Shown in pieces: positions 1 to 8,417 of a DNA stretch of 64,000 nucleotides. A program made the position numbers and the translations under genes. The stretch comes from Elioraea thermophila (ex Habib et al. 2022). GTDB lineage: Bacteria; Pseudomonadota; Alphaproteobacteria; Acetobacterales; Acetobacteraceae. The notes below the pieces were generated by a model. That model worked only from the letters and a program-made list of their open reading frames with translations. It had not been told where the DNA came from and ran no database searches. The stretch lies in contig NZ_KZ851831.1 of assembly GCF_003336755.1 (NCBI RefSeq), positions 189,776-253,775 of the forward strand, written 5' to 3'. The stretch's first letter is position 1. Each line of letters starts with the position of its first letter.

Positions 1-1
1 C

Positions 2-190
2 GACCTCGTGCGGCGCGCGCACGGGCTCGGGCTCGCCGTGGTGGCGGAGGGCGTGGAGACGCCGCAGGCCTGGGCGGTGGCGCAGGAGATCGGCGCCGAT
101 CTCGCCCAGGGCTGGATGGTGGGCAGGCCCCTGCCGGCCGGCGCCGTCGCCGCCTGGACGGCGGCCTGGGGCGCCGGCGTCGCGGCGTGA
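2..190 (+). CDS. EAL-domain protein, C-terminal end only
   Basis: This is the last 62 residues of a protein that begins before the window. It carries VVAEGVET, then GADLAQGW and a closing GRPLP, which match the end of EAL domains (cyclic-di-GMP phosphodiesterases). The Glu of AEGVE is conserved in active enzymes. Whether a GGDEF, PAS or receiver domain lies upstream cannot be seen. It ends at TGA 188-190, before a decayed transporter operon on the same strand, and nothing links the two functionally. Confidence 0.8.
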   Translation, partial: DLVRRAHGLGLAVVAEGVETPQAWAVAQEIGADLAQGWMVGRPLPAGAVAAWTAAWGAGVAA

Positions 191-336
191 TCGCAGGGCC
201 GCACCCGCCTTCAGGCTTGCTTTTCGCCGGCCGACCGAGCAGGGTTTTGCGGTGCAGCGCGTCCCTTGATGTCGTGGGGGATGTGCCCGTGCGACCAATC
301 GCCGCGAAGCGCGCGGACCGCGCGATCAGCCCGGAA

Positions 337-943
337 GGGGCCGGCTGGTTCCGCCAGGAGATCACCTCGTTCGACCAGGTGCGTGGCCTGCGCTTCCGCG
401 CCGCAGGCCTGGGCGGACGGATCTGGGAGCGCGTCGGCGCCTCCGTGCAGCTGATCCCGGGGCCCGAGCTCTACCAGGCGCTGGAGCGCGGCGTGCTGGA
501 CGGCACGAGTTCTCGCTGCCCAGGGTGGACGAACAACTCGGCTTCCACCGCGTCGCGCGCTTCCTCCACCTGCCGGGCTGGCACCAGCCGACGACGAACC
601 AGTATCTCTACGTCAACAAGCGGGTCTGGGACGGGTTGCAGGACACCACGCGGGCGATGATCGAGACCGCCTGCCAGGCCGGTGTCGCCGACGCCATGGC
701 GCGGGCTGAGGCGTTGCAGGGCGCGGTGCTGAAGCGCTTCGCCGAGCAGGGTGTGACGGTCGCGCAACCGCCGAAGGCGTGCTGGAGCGGCTGCAGGCGG
801 CGACCAAGGAGGTGCTGGACGAGCAGGCGACGCGCGACGCCGATTTCCGCGCCGTGCTCGAGAGCATGCGCCGCGTCCAGGAGGAGCACGCGGCGTGGAA
901 GCAGCTCGGCCACCTGCCGCGCGACTGGCCGCTGACGCGCTGA
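337..943 (+). pseudogene. TRAP transporter substrate-binding protein (DctP type), decayed
   Basis: Fragments in successive frames together read as the C-terminal half of a periplasmic TRAP solute-binding protein. Frame one runs GWFRQEITSFDQVRGLRFRA to YQALERGVLDGT. After a shift near 505-515 the text continues DEQLGFHRVARF, PGWHQP and YVNKRVWDGL. After a second shift near 775 it continues EGVLERLQAATKEVLDEQ and ends PRDWPLTR. The signal peptide and first lobe are missing; nothing recognisable as DctP precedes about 337. Two frameshifts plus N-terminal loss argue for a true pseudogene rather than one sequencing error. It is followed by similarly damaged DctQ and DctM genes, so the whole importer is dead. 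The family binds organic acids in the periplasm; the original substrate cannot be told. Confidence 0.8.
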
Positions 944-971
944 CGGCCGAACGGCACCGGCGACCGACCCC

Positions 972-1575
972 GTGACCAACCTGATCGGCGCCTCTCCCGG
1001 CGGGGCGGCGAAGGGCCATTTGGCCGGGTTGCCGCCCTGCCCGCCCGCCGACGCGATCGAGCGCGCCGTGCATGCGGTGGGCCTCGTCTTCGCCTTCGTC
1101 TGGCTCCTGCTCGTGCTCGTCACCGTCACCGCCGTCGCCGAACGCTACGCGCCACCGGTGACGGCGGCGATGGCGGCGATCTTCGGCAACAATCCCGGCA
1201 CTGCGCTGACCGAACTGCAGTGGCACCTCTATGCGGCCGGGTTCCTGGTCGGGCTCTCCTTCGCCATGGTTGCGCGGCGCCCATGTGCGGGTCGATGTGC
1301 TGGCGGAACGGCTCCCGTTGCGCGCCAAGGCCTGGATCGAGTTCCTCGGCACGCTCCTCTTCCTCGCCCCTTTCATTGTGTTCGTGCTCCTCTACGCGGT
1401 GCCGTTCGTCGAACGCTCCTGGCAACTGAACGAGATTTCGCCCTCGCCCGGCGGTTTGGGCGCACGCTGGATCATCAAGTCTTTTTTCGTCATCGGGTTC
1501 GGCCTGCTCGCCGCGGCCGCGCTCGCGCGGCTGCTGCGCCTCGCCAACGACCTGTTCCGCCGCCACCCCGCCTGA
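972..1575 (+). pseudogene. TRAP transporter small permease (DctQ type), frameshifted
   Basis: It starts at GTG 972 and encodes a hydrophobic protein with a first membrane segment near LVFAFVWLLLVLVTV and a second near LYAAGFLVGLSFAMV. Around 1270-1285 the frame breaks inside what should read GAHVRVDVLAERL, a conserved DctQ loop. The neighbouring frame continues with two more hydrophobic segments (FLGTLLFLAPFIVFVLLYAV and SFFVIGFGLLAAAALA) to TGA 1573-1575. Restoring one base gives a normal four-helix small permease of about 200 residues. The gene sits between the dctP and dctM remnants in the same direction, as in intact operons. The single shift alone could be an assembly error, but both neighbours are also broken. 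Confidence 0.75.
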
Positions 1576-1594
1576 TCCGTCCCGGAAGGCCCGG

Positions 1595-2434
1595 AATGCT
1601 CGAGATCTACGAGATCCTCGTCATCGGGCTGATGGCGAGCTTCATGCTGCTGATCTTCACCGGCTACCCGATCGCGTGGGTGCTGGCGGGGGTGTCGTTC
1701 TGATTCGTCGTGCTCGCGCTGTGGGGGGCGGAGGCGATGGACTGGGACACCTTCATGCTCGTGCGCGGCTGATCCTCAAGGCGCTCGTCGCCCTCACCCC
1801 GCTTGCCGTGCTGATCCTCGCCGTGCTCGGCTCGATCTTCTTCGGCATCGCCACCGCGACCGAGGCCTCCGGCGTGGGTGCGTTGGGCGCGATGCCGCTC
1901 GCCGCCGCCAATCGCCGCCTCACCGCGCCGGTGGTGAAGGACGTCTGCGTGGAGACGGCGACCACCACCGCCTTCATCATGGCGATCTTCATCGGCGCCT
2001 CGGCCTTCGCGCTCGTGATGCGCTCCCTGGGTGGGGACGAGTTCATCGCGCACATGCTGAAGAGCCTGCCCTTCGGCCCGGAGGGCATCGTGCCGTTCGT
2101 GCTCGGTGTGGCCTTCCTCGCCGGCCCCTTCCTCGATTGGCTCGAGATCAGCCTGATCTTCCTCCCCCTCGTCGCGCCGGTGGTGCGGGGGCTCGGCTTC
2201 GACCCCGTGTGGTTCGTCGTCGTCTTCGCGGTGATGCTTTAGACCTCGGTCCTCACCCCACCAGTCGGCTTCTCCCTCTTCTACCTCAAGGGGGTGGCGC
2301 CGCCCGCGGTGACGACGCGGGACATCTACCTCGGCATCATCCCCTTCGTCGCCATCCAGCTCCTCGTCGTCTTCCTCGTCTTCGAGTTTCCCGAACTCGC
2401 GCTGTGGCTGCCGCGCGAGGTGTACGGGCGCTGA
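1595..2434 (+). pseudogene. TRAP transporter large permease (DctM type), deleted and interrupted
   Basis: ATG 1595 opens MLEIYEILVIGLMASFMLLI, the usual DctM N-terminus, but TGA 1701-1703 stops it after 36 residues. Another stop follows near 1770. The text resumes as ALVALTPLAVLILAVLGSIF and ATATEASGVGALGAM, which in intact DctM lies far downstream, so roughly 200 residues (several helices) are missing. The C-terminal part has one more in-frame stop, TAG 2240-2242, before TSVLTPPVGFSLFYLKGVAP and the final TGA 2432-2434. Intact members are about 430 residues with 11-12 helices. A deletion plus three stops make a working transporter impossible. Confidence 0.8.
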
Positions 2435-2466
2435 GCAGGGCGCGCGGGGAGGGGGAGGCCGGGTTT

Positions 2467-3633
2467 TCAGGCGGCCCACACCTCCTCGTAGAGGGCGATG
2501 ATCTCCTCCTTCGTCGGCACGCGCGGGTTGTTGGCTGGGCTGCCCGAGGCGAGCGCCTGCTCCGCCATCGTCGGCAGCAGGGCCCGCCAGGCCGCCTCGT
2601 CGAGCCCGTAGGTCTTCGGTGAGGGCACGGCGAGGTCGCGATTGAGCGCCTCGAGTTCGGCGAGGAGCTTGCGTGCGGCCACCTCGTCGGTGTCCTCCTC
2701 GTGCGCCACCCCCATCGCGCGCGCGGCCTCGGCGTAGCGGGGAAGGGCGGCCGGCAGCGAGAAGCGCGTCACCGCCGGCAGCAGCATGGCGTTGGAGAGC
2801 CCGTGCGCGACGTGGAAATGGGCGCCGATGGGGCGGCTCATGCCGTGCACCAGCGCGACCGAGGCGTTGGAGAAGGCGAGCCCGGCGAGGGTGGCGCCGA
2901 GCATCATCGCCTCGCGGGCCACCGCGTTGCGCGGTTCCGCGTAGGCCGTGCGGAGGTTGCGCGCGATCAGCGCCATCGCGCGCAGCGCATAGGTGTCGGA
3001 GACCGGATTGGCGCGGCGCGACACGTAGGCCTCGAGCGCGTGGGTGAGGCTGTCGATCCCGGTGTCGGCGGTGGTGCGCGGGGGAACGGTGTAGGTCAGC
3101 TCGTAGTCGACGATCGCGGCGACCGGCAGGGCGGCGAGGCCCGCGATCAGCATCTTCTCGTTCCGTTCCGCATCCGTGATGACGGTGAAGCGCGTCACCT
3201 CGCTTCCCGTCCCCGCCGTGGTCGGGATGGCGACGATCGGCAACGCGTCGAGATCGGCCGTGCGCGGCACCTTCCAATCGCGCATCTTGCCGCCGCCGGC
3301 GGCGAGGATGGCGATCGCCTTCGCGGTATCGAGCGAGGAGCCGCCGCCGAACCCGATCAGTCCGTCGATCGCGCCCGCCGCGCGCAGCACAGCCACCCCG
3401 GCCTCCACCACCGTATCCGTCGGGTCGGGCACGGTGTCGCTGAACACGGGCGGGTTGAGGCCCGCCGCGGCCAGGGGGTCGAGCACGCGGCGAATGAGGC
3501 CCGAGGAGACCATGAAGGGGTCGGTGACCACCAAGGGGCGGGAGAGACGGAGGGTCTTCAGGAGCTCGGCGACGCGGGACACTGCGCCGCCGCCGACCAG
3601 CATCACCTTCGGCGAGACGATCGTCGCCACCAT
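2467..3633 (-). CDS. Iron-containing alcohol dehydrogenase
   Basis: A 388-residue protein of the Fe-ADH family (group III alcohol dehydrogenases), the normal length. The N-terminal domain has the nucleotide-binding run GFGGGSSLDTAKA near residue 100, followed by PTTAGTGSEVT. The C-terminal domain carries the metal site: DTGIDSLTHALEAY supplies Asp and His, and LVHGMSRPIGAHFHVAHGLS supplies two more His. Members oxidise or reduce primary alcohols, diols or hydroxyacids with NAD(P); the substrate cannot be assigned here. The ATG at 3633 is preceded by a good GCGGAGG. The gene is convergent with the dead TRAP operon and divergent from a small membrane protein gene, so it is probably a single transcription unit. 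Confidence 0.88.
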   Translation of the reverse strand: MVATIVSPKVMLVGGGAVSRVAELLKTLRLSRPLVVTDPFMVSSGLIRRVLDPLAAAGLNPPVFSDTVPDPTDTVVEAGVAVLRAAGAIDGLIGFGGGSSLDTAKAIAILAAGGGKMRDWKVPRTADLDALPIVAIPTTAGTGSEVTRFTVITDAERNEKMLIAGLAALPVAAIVDYELTYTVPPRTTADTGIDSLTHALEAYVSRRANPVSDTYALRAMALIARNLRTAYAEPRNAVAREAMMLGATLAGLAFSNASVALVHGMSRPIGAHFHVAHGLSNAMLLPAVTRFSLPAALPRYAEAARAMGVAHEEDTDEVAARKLLAELEALNRDLAVPSPKTYGLDEAAWRALLPTMAEQALASGSPANNPRVPTKEEIIALYEEVWAA

Positions 3634-3751
3634 CGCGTTTCCTCCGCAGGCCTCTTCAGGGCGTTCGCTGGCGAGGCTAGCGCGGCCTTCACTCGGCGTT
3701 AACCTTGGGCGGTGCAACATGCCTGCGGTTGTCGCACGGGTGGAGGGGTCA

Positions 3752-4000
3752 ATGTCCGCTTGGCTGGTCGTGCTGTTGGCGCCGCTGGTCGCGTCCGGGT
3801 TGGTGCTGATCGCCGCCGTCCTCGGCGTGCCGGCCCCCGTTGCGGCCGTCGCCCTCCTGCCGCTGCTGGCGGCCGGGGCTCTGGCTTGGCTCGGCTTCGC
3901 CGCCGGGGTGGAGGCGGCGGTGCTGGCCACGCTTCTCACCGCGGCCGTCTTCGCGGCGGGCTGGGCGAAACGCGTCCGGGTCACCGCCCGCGCGCGCTGA
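3752..4000 (+). CDS. Small hydrophobic membrane protein
   Basis: This predicted 82-residue protein is almost entirely apolar, with two or three membrane segments (residues about 3-25, 28-50 and 52-70), ending in a short basic tail WAKRVRVTARAR that should face the cytoplasm by the positive-inside rule. I chose ATG 3752 because GGAGGGG lies just upstream; an in-frame ATG at 3719 would add 11 residues without a better ribosome site. No domain is recognisable and no function is offered. It starts divergently from the alcohol dehydrogenase gene, about 120 bp away. Confidence 0.55.
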   Translation: MSAWLVVLLAPLVASGLVLIAAVLGVPAPVAAVALLPLLAAGALAWLGFAAGVEAAVLATLLTAAVFAAGWAKRVRVTARAR

Positions 4001-4164
4001 GGCGTCCGCGCGCCCACCCATCGGCCGTAACAGGCGCGCTCGGTCAGGCGCGACGAGAAGGCCCGGCAAATCGTCCTTTCGCTTGACGCCCCGGTCGCGC
4101 CGTGCTGCATGGCCGCGGCCGGTGCCGCGCAGTCTTTGCCCGCGCACGCGGCTGCGGACGATCC

Positions 4165-5955
4165 GTGACCGACACAGACCAGACCCAAGGCGGCGTAACC
4201 GCGGCTGATCGCCCAGGCAGGAGCCTCGGCGCCGAGACCGCACCAGACGCCCCGCTTCCCCAAGCCGAGGAGGGGGCCGCGACGGTTGGCGCCGCGGCGG
4301 CGACGGGCCTCGCCCCGGCCGTCGAGCCCGTCGCCACCCCGATGGCGGCGGAGGGCGACGCCGGCCCGTCCACCGCTCCCACGGGCGCGGCGGCGACCGC
4401 TCAGGGCGCAGCCGAAGCGAATGCGACGCCGCCCGCCGACGCGGAGGGCGAGCCCCGGCAGCCGACCGCCGAGCAGGCTCCCGCGCCGCGTCGCCCCACC
4501 TTCGCGGATCTCGGGCTTTCCGAACCCGTGCTGCGCGCGGTGGCCGACGCCGGCTACCTCCACCCGACCCCCATCCAGGAGCAGGCGATCCCCGTCATCC
4601 TGATGGGGCGCGACGTGCTCGGCTGCGCCCAGACCGGCACCGGCAAGACGGCGTCCTTCACCCTGCCGATGCTCGACATCCTCTCGTCTGGGCGGTCGCG
4701 CGCGCGCATGCCGCGCTCGCTGATCCTCGAGCCCACGCGCGAACTCGCCGCCCAGGTCGCCGAGAATTTCGTCAAGTACGCGAAATACCTTCGCTTCGAC
4801 TACGCGCTGATCATCGGCGGCGAAAGCATGGGCGAGCAGACCGCGCGGCTCGCCCGCGGCGTCGATGTGCTGATCGCCACCCCGGGCCGGCTGCTCGACC
4901 TGTTCGAACGCGGCGGGCTCCTGCTCACCGACGTGCGCATCCTCGTCATCGACGAGGCGGACCGCATGCTCGACATGGGCTTCATCCCGGACGTCGAGCG
5001 CATCGTCTCGCTGTTGCCCCGCATGCGGCAGACGCTGTTCTTCAGCGCCACCATGCCGCCGGAGATCAAGCGCCTGGCGGACGCCTTCCTGCACAATCCG
5101 AAGGTGATCACCGTCGCCCCGCCGGCGACCGTGGCCGCCACCGTCGAACAGCACCTCGCGCTCGTGCGCGAGCACGACAAGCGCGAAGCGTTGCGCCGCC
5201 TCCTTCGTGCCGAGGACGTGAAGAACGCGCTGATCTTCTGCAACCGCAAGCGCGACGTCGACATCCTCTGCCGCTCGCTGCTCCGCCACGGCTTCGATGC
5301 CGCCATGCTGCACGGCGACATGACGCAGCCGAAACGGATGGAGACGCTCGAGCGGTTCAAGGCGGGGCAGGTCCGCCTGCTCGTCTGCTCCGACGTCGCC
5401 GCGCGCGGCATCGACATCGGCGGCCTCAGTCACGTCTTCAACTTCGACGTGCCGATCCACCCCGAGGACTACGTGCACCGCATCGGGCGCACCGGCCGGG
5501 CGGGGCAATCGGGGCGCGCCTTCACCCTCGCCACCGTCGAGGACGACGATCGGCTCGCCGCGATCGAGAAGCTGATCGGCAAGCCGATCCCGCGCATCCA
5601 GATCGAGGGCCTGGACCCCGTGAGCCTCGATCTCGAACGGCCGAAGGAGAAGGACGAGGGGCGCCGCCGGCGCGGCCGCGGCGGCCGCAGCGCCAAGACG
5701 GAGGCGGCCGCGCCGCGGGCGGCGACGGGCAAACGCGGGCAGCCCGAGCGGAAGACGGCGGCCAAGGGCACCGAGACGCAGGCCGACAGGGCACGGCTCG
5801 CGGCTCGGCCCGCCCCGCGCCAAGCCGAGCCGGCGGAGGAGGAGCGGGTGGTCGGCTTCGGCGGCTTCGTGCCCGATTTCATCCTCCGCCCCACCCGCCG
5901 CATGCCGGCCGCCCCACCGCGCGACGCCGAAGAGGCCGAGGACCAGGCCGCCTGA
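4165..5955 (+). CDS. rhlE: DEAD-box ATP-dependent RNA helicase, RhlE-like
   Basis: A predicted 596-residue helicase. A low-complexity Ala/Pro-rich leader fills residues 1-110. The core follows: Q motif FADLGLSEPVLRAV with PTPIQEQA (about 112-140), motif I AQTGTGKT (about 157), DEAD (about 262), SAT, and motif VI HRIGRTGRAG (about 438). After residue 490 comes a basic, disordered tail with RRRRGRGGRS, as in RhlE and related cold-shock or ribosome-assembly helicases. These enzymes unwind short RNA duplexes using ATP. The start is uncertain: GTG 4165 is used because the family diverges upstream, but ATG 4102 in the same frame is possible. The gene stands alone, with 160 bp upstream and 210 bp downstream. 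Confidence 0.88.
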   Translation: MTDTDQTQGGVTAADRPGRSLGAETAPDAPLPQAEEGAATVGAAAATGLAPAVEPVATPMAAEGDAGPSTAPTGAAATAQGAAEANATPPADAEGEPRQPTAEQAPAPRRPTFADLGLSEPVLRAVADAGYLHPTPIQEQAIPVILMGRDVLGCAQTGTGKTASFTLPMLDILSSGRSRARMPRSLILEPTRELAAQVAENFVKYAKYLRFDYALIIGGESMGEQTARLARGVDVLIATPGRLLDLFERGGLLLTDVRILVIDEADRMLDMGFIPDVERIVSLLPRMRQTLFFSATMPPEIKRLADAFLHNPKVITVAPPATVAATVEQHLALVREHDKREALRRLLRAEDVKNALIFCNRKRDVDILCRSLLRHGFDAAMLHGDMTQPKRMETLERFKAGQVRLLVCSDVAARGIDIGGLSHVFNFDVPIHPEDYVHRIGRTGRAGQSGRAFTLATVEDDDRLAAIEKLIGKPIPRIQIEGLDPVSLDLERPKEKDEGRRRRGRGGRSAKTEAAAPRAATGKRGQPERKTAAKGTETQADRARLAARPAPRQAEPAEEERVVGFGGFVPDFILRPTRRMPAAPPRDAEEAEDQAA

Positions 5956-6169
5956 GCCCCGCCGGGGACAGATCGGCCTTGCGCCGATTCGACCCCTCCC
6001 CCGCCCGCTCCTCCGCTACACCCCCCCGCCCTCGCCCCGGCCCGGTGGGTCTCCCGCCGCCGGGGCGAAACCGTCTCGGGCGCCGGGGCCTTCCCCGGAA
6101 CGGCCGTCCGAGCCCCGTCACCACCGCGCCGGGCCGTCGGCGCGCGTTCGTGTCGCGTAGGATCCCGCC

Positions 6170-7591
6170 ATGCCCGAGTGGCCCATCCATGCCCGCTTCG
6201 CCGGCCCCATCGTGATGATCGGCTTCGGCTCGATCGGCAAAGGCACGCTGCCGCTCATCCTCCGCCACATCGACGCCCCGCGCGAGAGGATGGTGGTGAT
6301 CGACCCCGACGATTCAGCGCGCGAGCTCGCCGAACGGGAGGGGGTGCGCTTCCGCCGCCTGGCGCTGACGCGGGACAATCTCCGCCGCGAACTCTCCCCG
6401 CTGCTCGCGGGCGGCGGGTTCTGCGTCAACCTCTCGGTCGAGGTGTCCTCGGTCGAGCTGATCAAGCTCTGCCGCGAGGTGGGCGCGCTCTACATCGACA
6501 CCTGCGTCGAGCCCTGGCCCGGCGGCTACACCGACCCCTCCCTCTCGCCCACCGAGCGCTCCAATTACGGGCTGCGTGAAGCGGCGCGCGCGCTGCGCCG
6601 CCCAGGGATCGCCGACCCGACCGCGCTGATCGCCCACGGCGCCAACCCCGGCATGGTCAGCCACTTCGTCAAGCAGGCGCTGCTCAACCTGGCCGAGGAT
6701 CTCGGCCACGACGTCGACGAACCGCGCAGCCAGGCCGGCTGGGCGCGGCTTGCACGCGACCTCGGTGTCAAGGGCATCCACATCGCCGAACGCGACACCC
6801 AGCGTGCGAACATCCCCAAGCGCCTCGGCGAGTTCGTCAACACCTGGTCGATCGAGGGCTTCCTCGGCGAAGGCATGCAGCCCGCCGAACTCGGTTGGGG
6901 CACGCATGAGCGTTGGATGCCGCCCGAGGCCCGCCGCCACCCCTACGGCTGCGACGCCGCGATCTATCTCGAACGGCCCGGCTGCGCGACGCGGGTGCGC
7001 TCCTGGGCGCCGACGCCGGGGCCGCAGCTCGCCTGGCTGATCACCCACAACGAGGCGATCTCGATCGCCGACTACCTCACCCTGCGCGACGAGACGGGCA
7101 ACGTCACATACCGCCCGACCTGCCACTACGCCTACCGCCCCTCGGACGACACCGTGCTCTCGCTCGAGGAGTTCGTCGGCAACGCCTTCCGCCGGCAGAA
7201 GAAGCTTCGGCTGATGAACGAGGAGATCGTCGAGGGCCACGACGAGTTGGGCGTGCTGCTCTACGGGCATGCGCGCAACGCCTACTGGTACGGCAGCCAG
7301 CTTTCCATCGCGGAAGCCCGCCGGCTCGCGCCGTATCAGAACGCGACCGCGCTGCAGGTCACCTCGGCGGTGCTGGGGGGCATGGTGTGGGCGATCGAGA
7401 ACCCGCGCGCCGGCGTGGTCGATGCCGACGAGATCGGCTGGCGGCGCGTGCTGGAGATCCAGCGCCCCTATCTCGGCCCCGTCATCGGCGCCTACACCGA
7501 CTGGACCCCGCTCTCGGGCCGCCCGGGCCTCTTTCCGGAGGACATCGACGCCGAGGACCCCTGGCAGTTCCGCAACGTCCTCGTACGCTAG
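6170..7591 (+). CDS. hss: Homospermidine synthase
   Basis: A 473-residue protein at the usual length for bacterial homospermidine synthase, which makes sym-homospermidine from two putrescines (or putrescine plus spermidine) with NAD as prosthetic cofactor, in the cytoplasm. The Rossmann motif MIGFGSIGKGT lies at residues 16-26, followed by the family blocks CVNLSVEVSSVELIKLC, DTCVEPWPGGY and HGANPGMVSHFVKQA. This polyamine is common in alphaproteobacteria. The ATG at 6170 is close to the start of homology (WPIHARFAGPIVMIG). The gene precedes hemJ on the same strand with a GC-rich stem-loop between them, so co-transcription is uncertain. Confidence 0.92.
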   Translation: MPEWPIHARFAGPIVMIGFGSIGKGTLPLILRHIDAPRERMVVIDPDDSARELAEREGVRFRRLALTRDNLRRELSPLLAGGGFCVNLSVEVSSVELIKLCREVGALYIDTCVEPWPGGYTDPSLSPTERSNYGLREAARALRRPGIADPTALIAHGANPGMVSHFVKQALLNLAEDLGHDVDEPRSQAGWARLARDLGVKGIHIAERDTQRANIPKRLGEFVNTWSIEGFLGEGMQPAELGWGTHERWMPPEARRHPYGCDAAIYLERPGCATRVRSWAPTPGPQLAWLITHNEAISIADYLTLRDETGNVTYRPTCHYAYRPSDDTVLSLEEFVGNAFRRQKKLRLMNEEIVEGHDELGVLLYGHARNAYWYGSQLSIAEARRLAPYQNATALQVTSAVLGGMVWAIENPRAGVVDADEIGWRRVLEIQRPYLGPVIGAYTDWTPLSGRPGLFPEDIDAEDPWQFRNVLVR

Positions 7592-7600
7592 GGAAGGGGC

Positions 7601-7622
7601 GGGGGGCGCGCCGCCGCCCCCC
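7601..7622 (+). other. GC-rich stem-loop after hss
   Basis: GGGGGGCG at 7601-7608 can pair with CGCCCCCC at 7615-7622 across a six-base loop, ten bases after the hss stop. There is no U-tract, so it is not a classic intrinsic terminator; it might stabilise the mRNA 3' end or slow polymerase. Such pairings also arise by chance in GC-rich DNA. Confidence 0.3.
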
Positions 7623-7652
7623 ACCCGCCGCCACCGCAGCCGGATTCGCGCG

Positions 7653-8099
7653 ATGAGCCTGCTCGCCGACCTCTACCCCTGGACCAAGGCCCTGCACGTC
7701 ATCTCGGTGATCGCCTGGATGGCGGGGCTGCTCTACCTGCCGCGTCTCTACGTCTATCACTGCGAGACCACCCCCGGCACGACGGAGTCCGAACGCTTCA
7801 AGGTGATGGAGCGGCGGCTGCTCAAGATCATCACCACCCCGGCGATGATCGCCTCCTGGACCTTCGGCACCCTGCTCGTGCTCACCCCCGGCGTGGTCGA
7901 TTGGAGCTCGGGCTGGTGGCACCTGAAGATGGCGGGGATCATCGCGCTGACGGCGGTGCACGGGGTGCTGGCCGCACGCCGGCGCGACTTCCTGCACGAC
8001 CGCAATCGCCGGCCGCAGAAGTACTACCGCGTGCTGAACGAGGTGCCGACGGTGGCGATGATCGTCATCGTCATCATGGTGATCGTGAAGCCGTTCTGA
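7653..8099 (+). CDS. hemJ: Protoporphyrinogen IX oxidase HemJ
   Basis: A 148-residue membrane protein of the HemJ (former UPF0093) family, which oxidises protoporphyrinogen IX to protoporphyrin IX in bacteria lacking HemG or HemY. Visible family marks are the first helix KALHVISVIAWMAGLLYLPRL with its conserved His, then FKVMERRLLKIITTPAM, a helix around WSSGWWHLKMAG with the conserved Lys, and the C-terminal RVLNEVPTVAMIVIVIMVIVKPF. Four membrane helices are expected. In many alphaproteobacteria hemJ lies between hemE and rho; here rho follows directly, but hemE is about 37 kb away beside the origin. Confidence 0.9.
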   Translation: MSLLADLYPWTKALHVISVIAWMAGLLYLPRLYVYHCETTPGTTESERFKVMERRLLKIITTPAMIASWTFGTLLVLTPGVVDWSSGWWHLKMAGIIALTAVHGVLAARRRDFLHDRNRRPQKYYRVLNEVPTVAMIVIVIMVIVKPF

Positions 8100-8417
8100 C
8101 CGCCCGGGGCCGAGGGCCGCAGCCGCGGCCGCGCTTGACAGGAAACGCCCCGCATCCCACCTGGGCGTTGACGGAGCGGGGGTGGTTGTCTAGCGTTCTC
8201 TCGCTCTCGGGCGCGTTTTTTCGCGCCGGCACTCACCGCACACGGGATCACGACGGCCGGGCTGACACCGATGCGGCCGCACCTGCCGGGCGGTGAAGCC
8301 ATCGGCCGCGGCGCCCCGACGGCACCTTCCCCGACCGGTCGCGCGGGTCATGCCTCCCGCGCCAGGCGCCCCGCGGTGCGGTCCTTCCCGCACCGTCCGA
8401 ACCACCGAAGGCCTCCC
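8100..8417 (+). other. Intergenic region and probable leader of rho
   Basis: This 318-bp gap between hemJ and rho holds no convincing gene. It contains a sigma70-like promoter at 8168-8196 and a short hairpin GGCGCG-T6-CGCGCC at 8210-8227 with an all-T loop. If transcription starts near 8203, the rho mRNA would have a leader of roughly 215 nt. In Escherichia coli rho is autoregulated by termination within a long leader, so similar control is possible here. The reading frame of rho stays open upstream to 8271, but that stretch looks non-coding. Confidence 0.4.
8168..8196 (+). promoter_or_regulatory. Candidate sigma70 promoter of rho
   Basis: TTGACG at 8168-8173 and TAGCGT at 8191-8196 are separated by 17 bp, the ideal spacing. 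The -35 is a strong match for alphaproteobacterial housekeeping promoters, while the -10 keeps only the first two and the last bases. A second TTGACA at 8135-8140 lacks a partner -10. Confidence 0.4.

Noticed and set aside
1664-3277. A 537-codon minus-strand frame over the TRAP remnant and alcohol dehydrogenase
   Set aside because: Runs across two unrelated loci in the wrong frame, with highly biased Arg/Glu/His content.
2467-5823. A very long open frame on the minus strand extending upstream of the alcohol dehydrogenase across the helicase gene
   Set aside because: Only 2467-3633 is dehydrogenase; the rest mirrors the helicase on the other strand and has shadow composition typical of GC-rich DNA.
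8135-8163. A TTGACA at 8135 as a second rho promoter
   Set aside because: No acceptable -10 at 16-18 bp spacing.
8271-8417. An N-terminal extension of Rho by 49 codons
   Set aside because: Family proteins begin at [10 protein letters not shown] (8418); the extension is composition-driven and overlaps the leader hairpin region.
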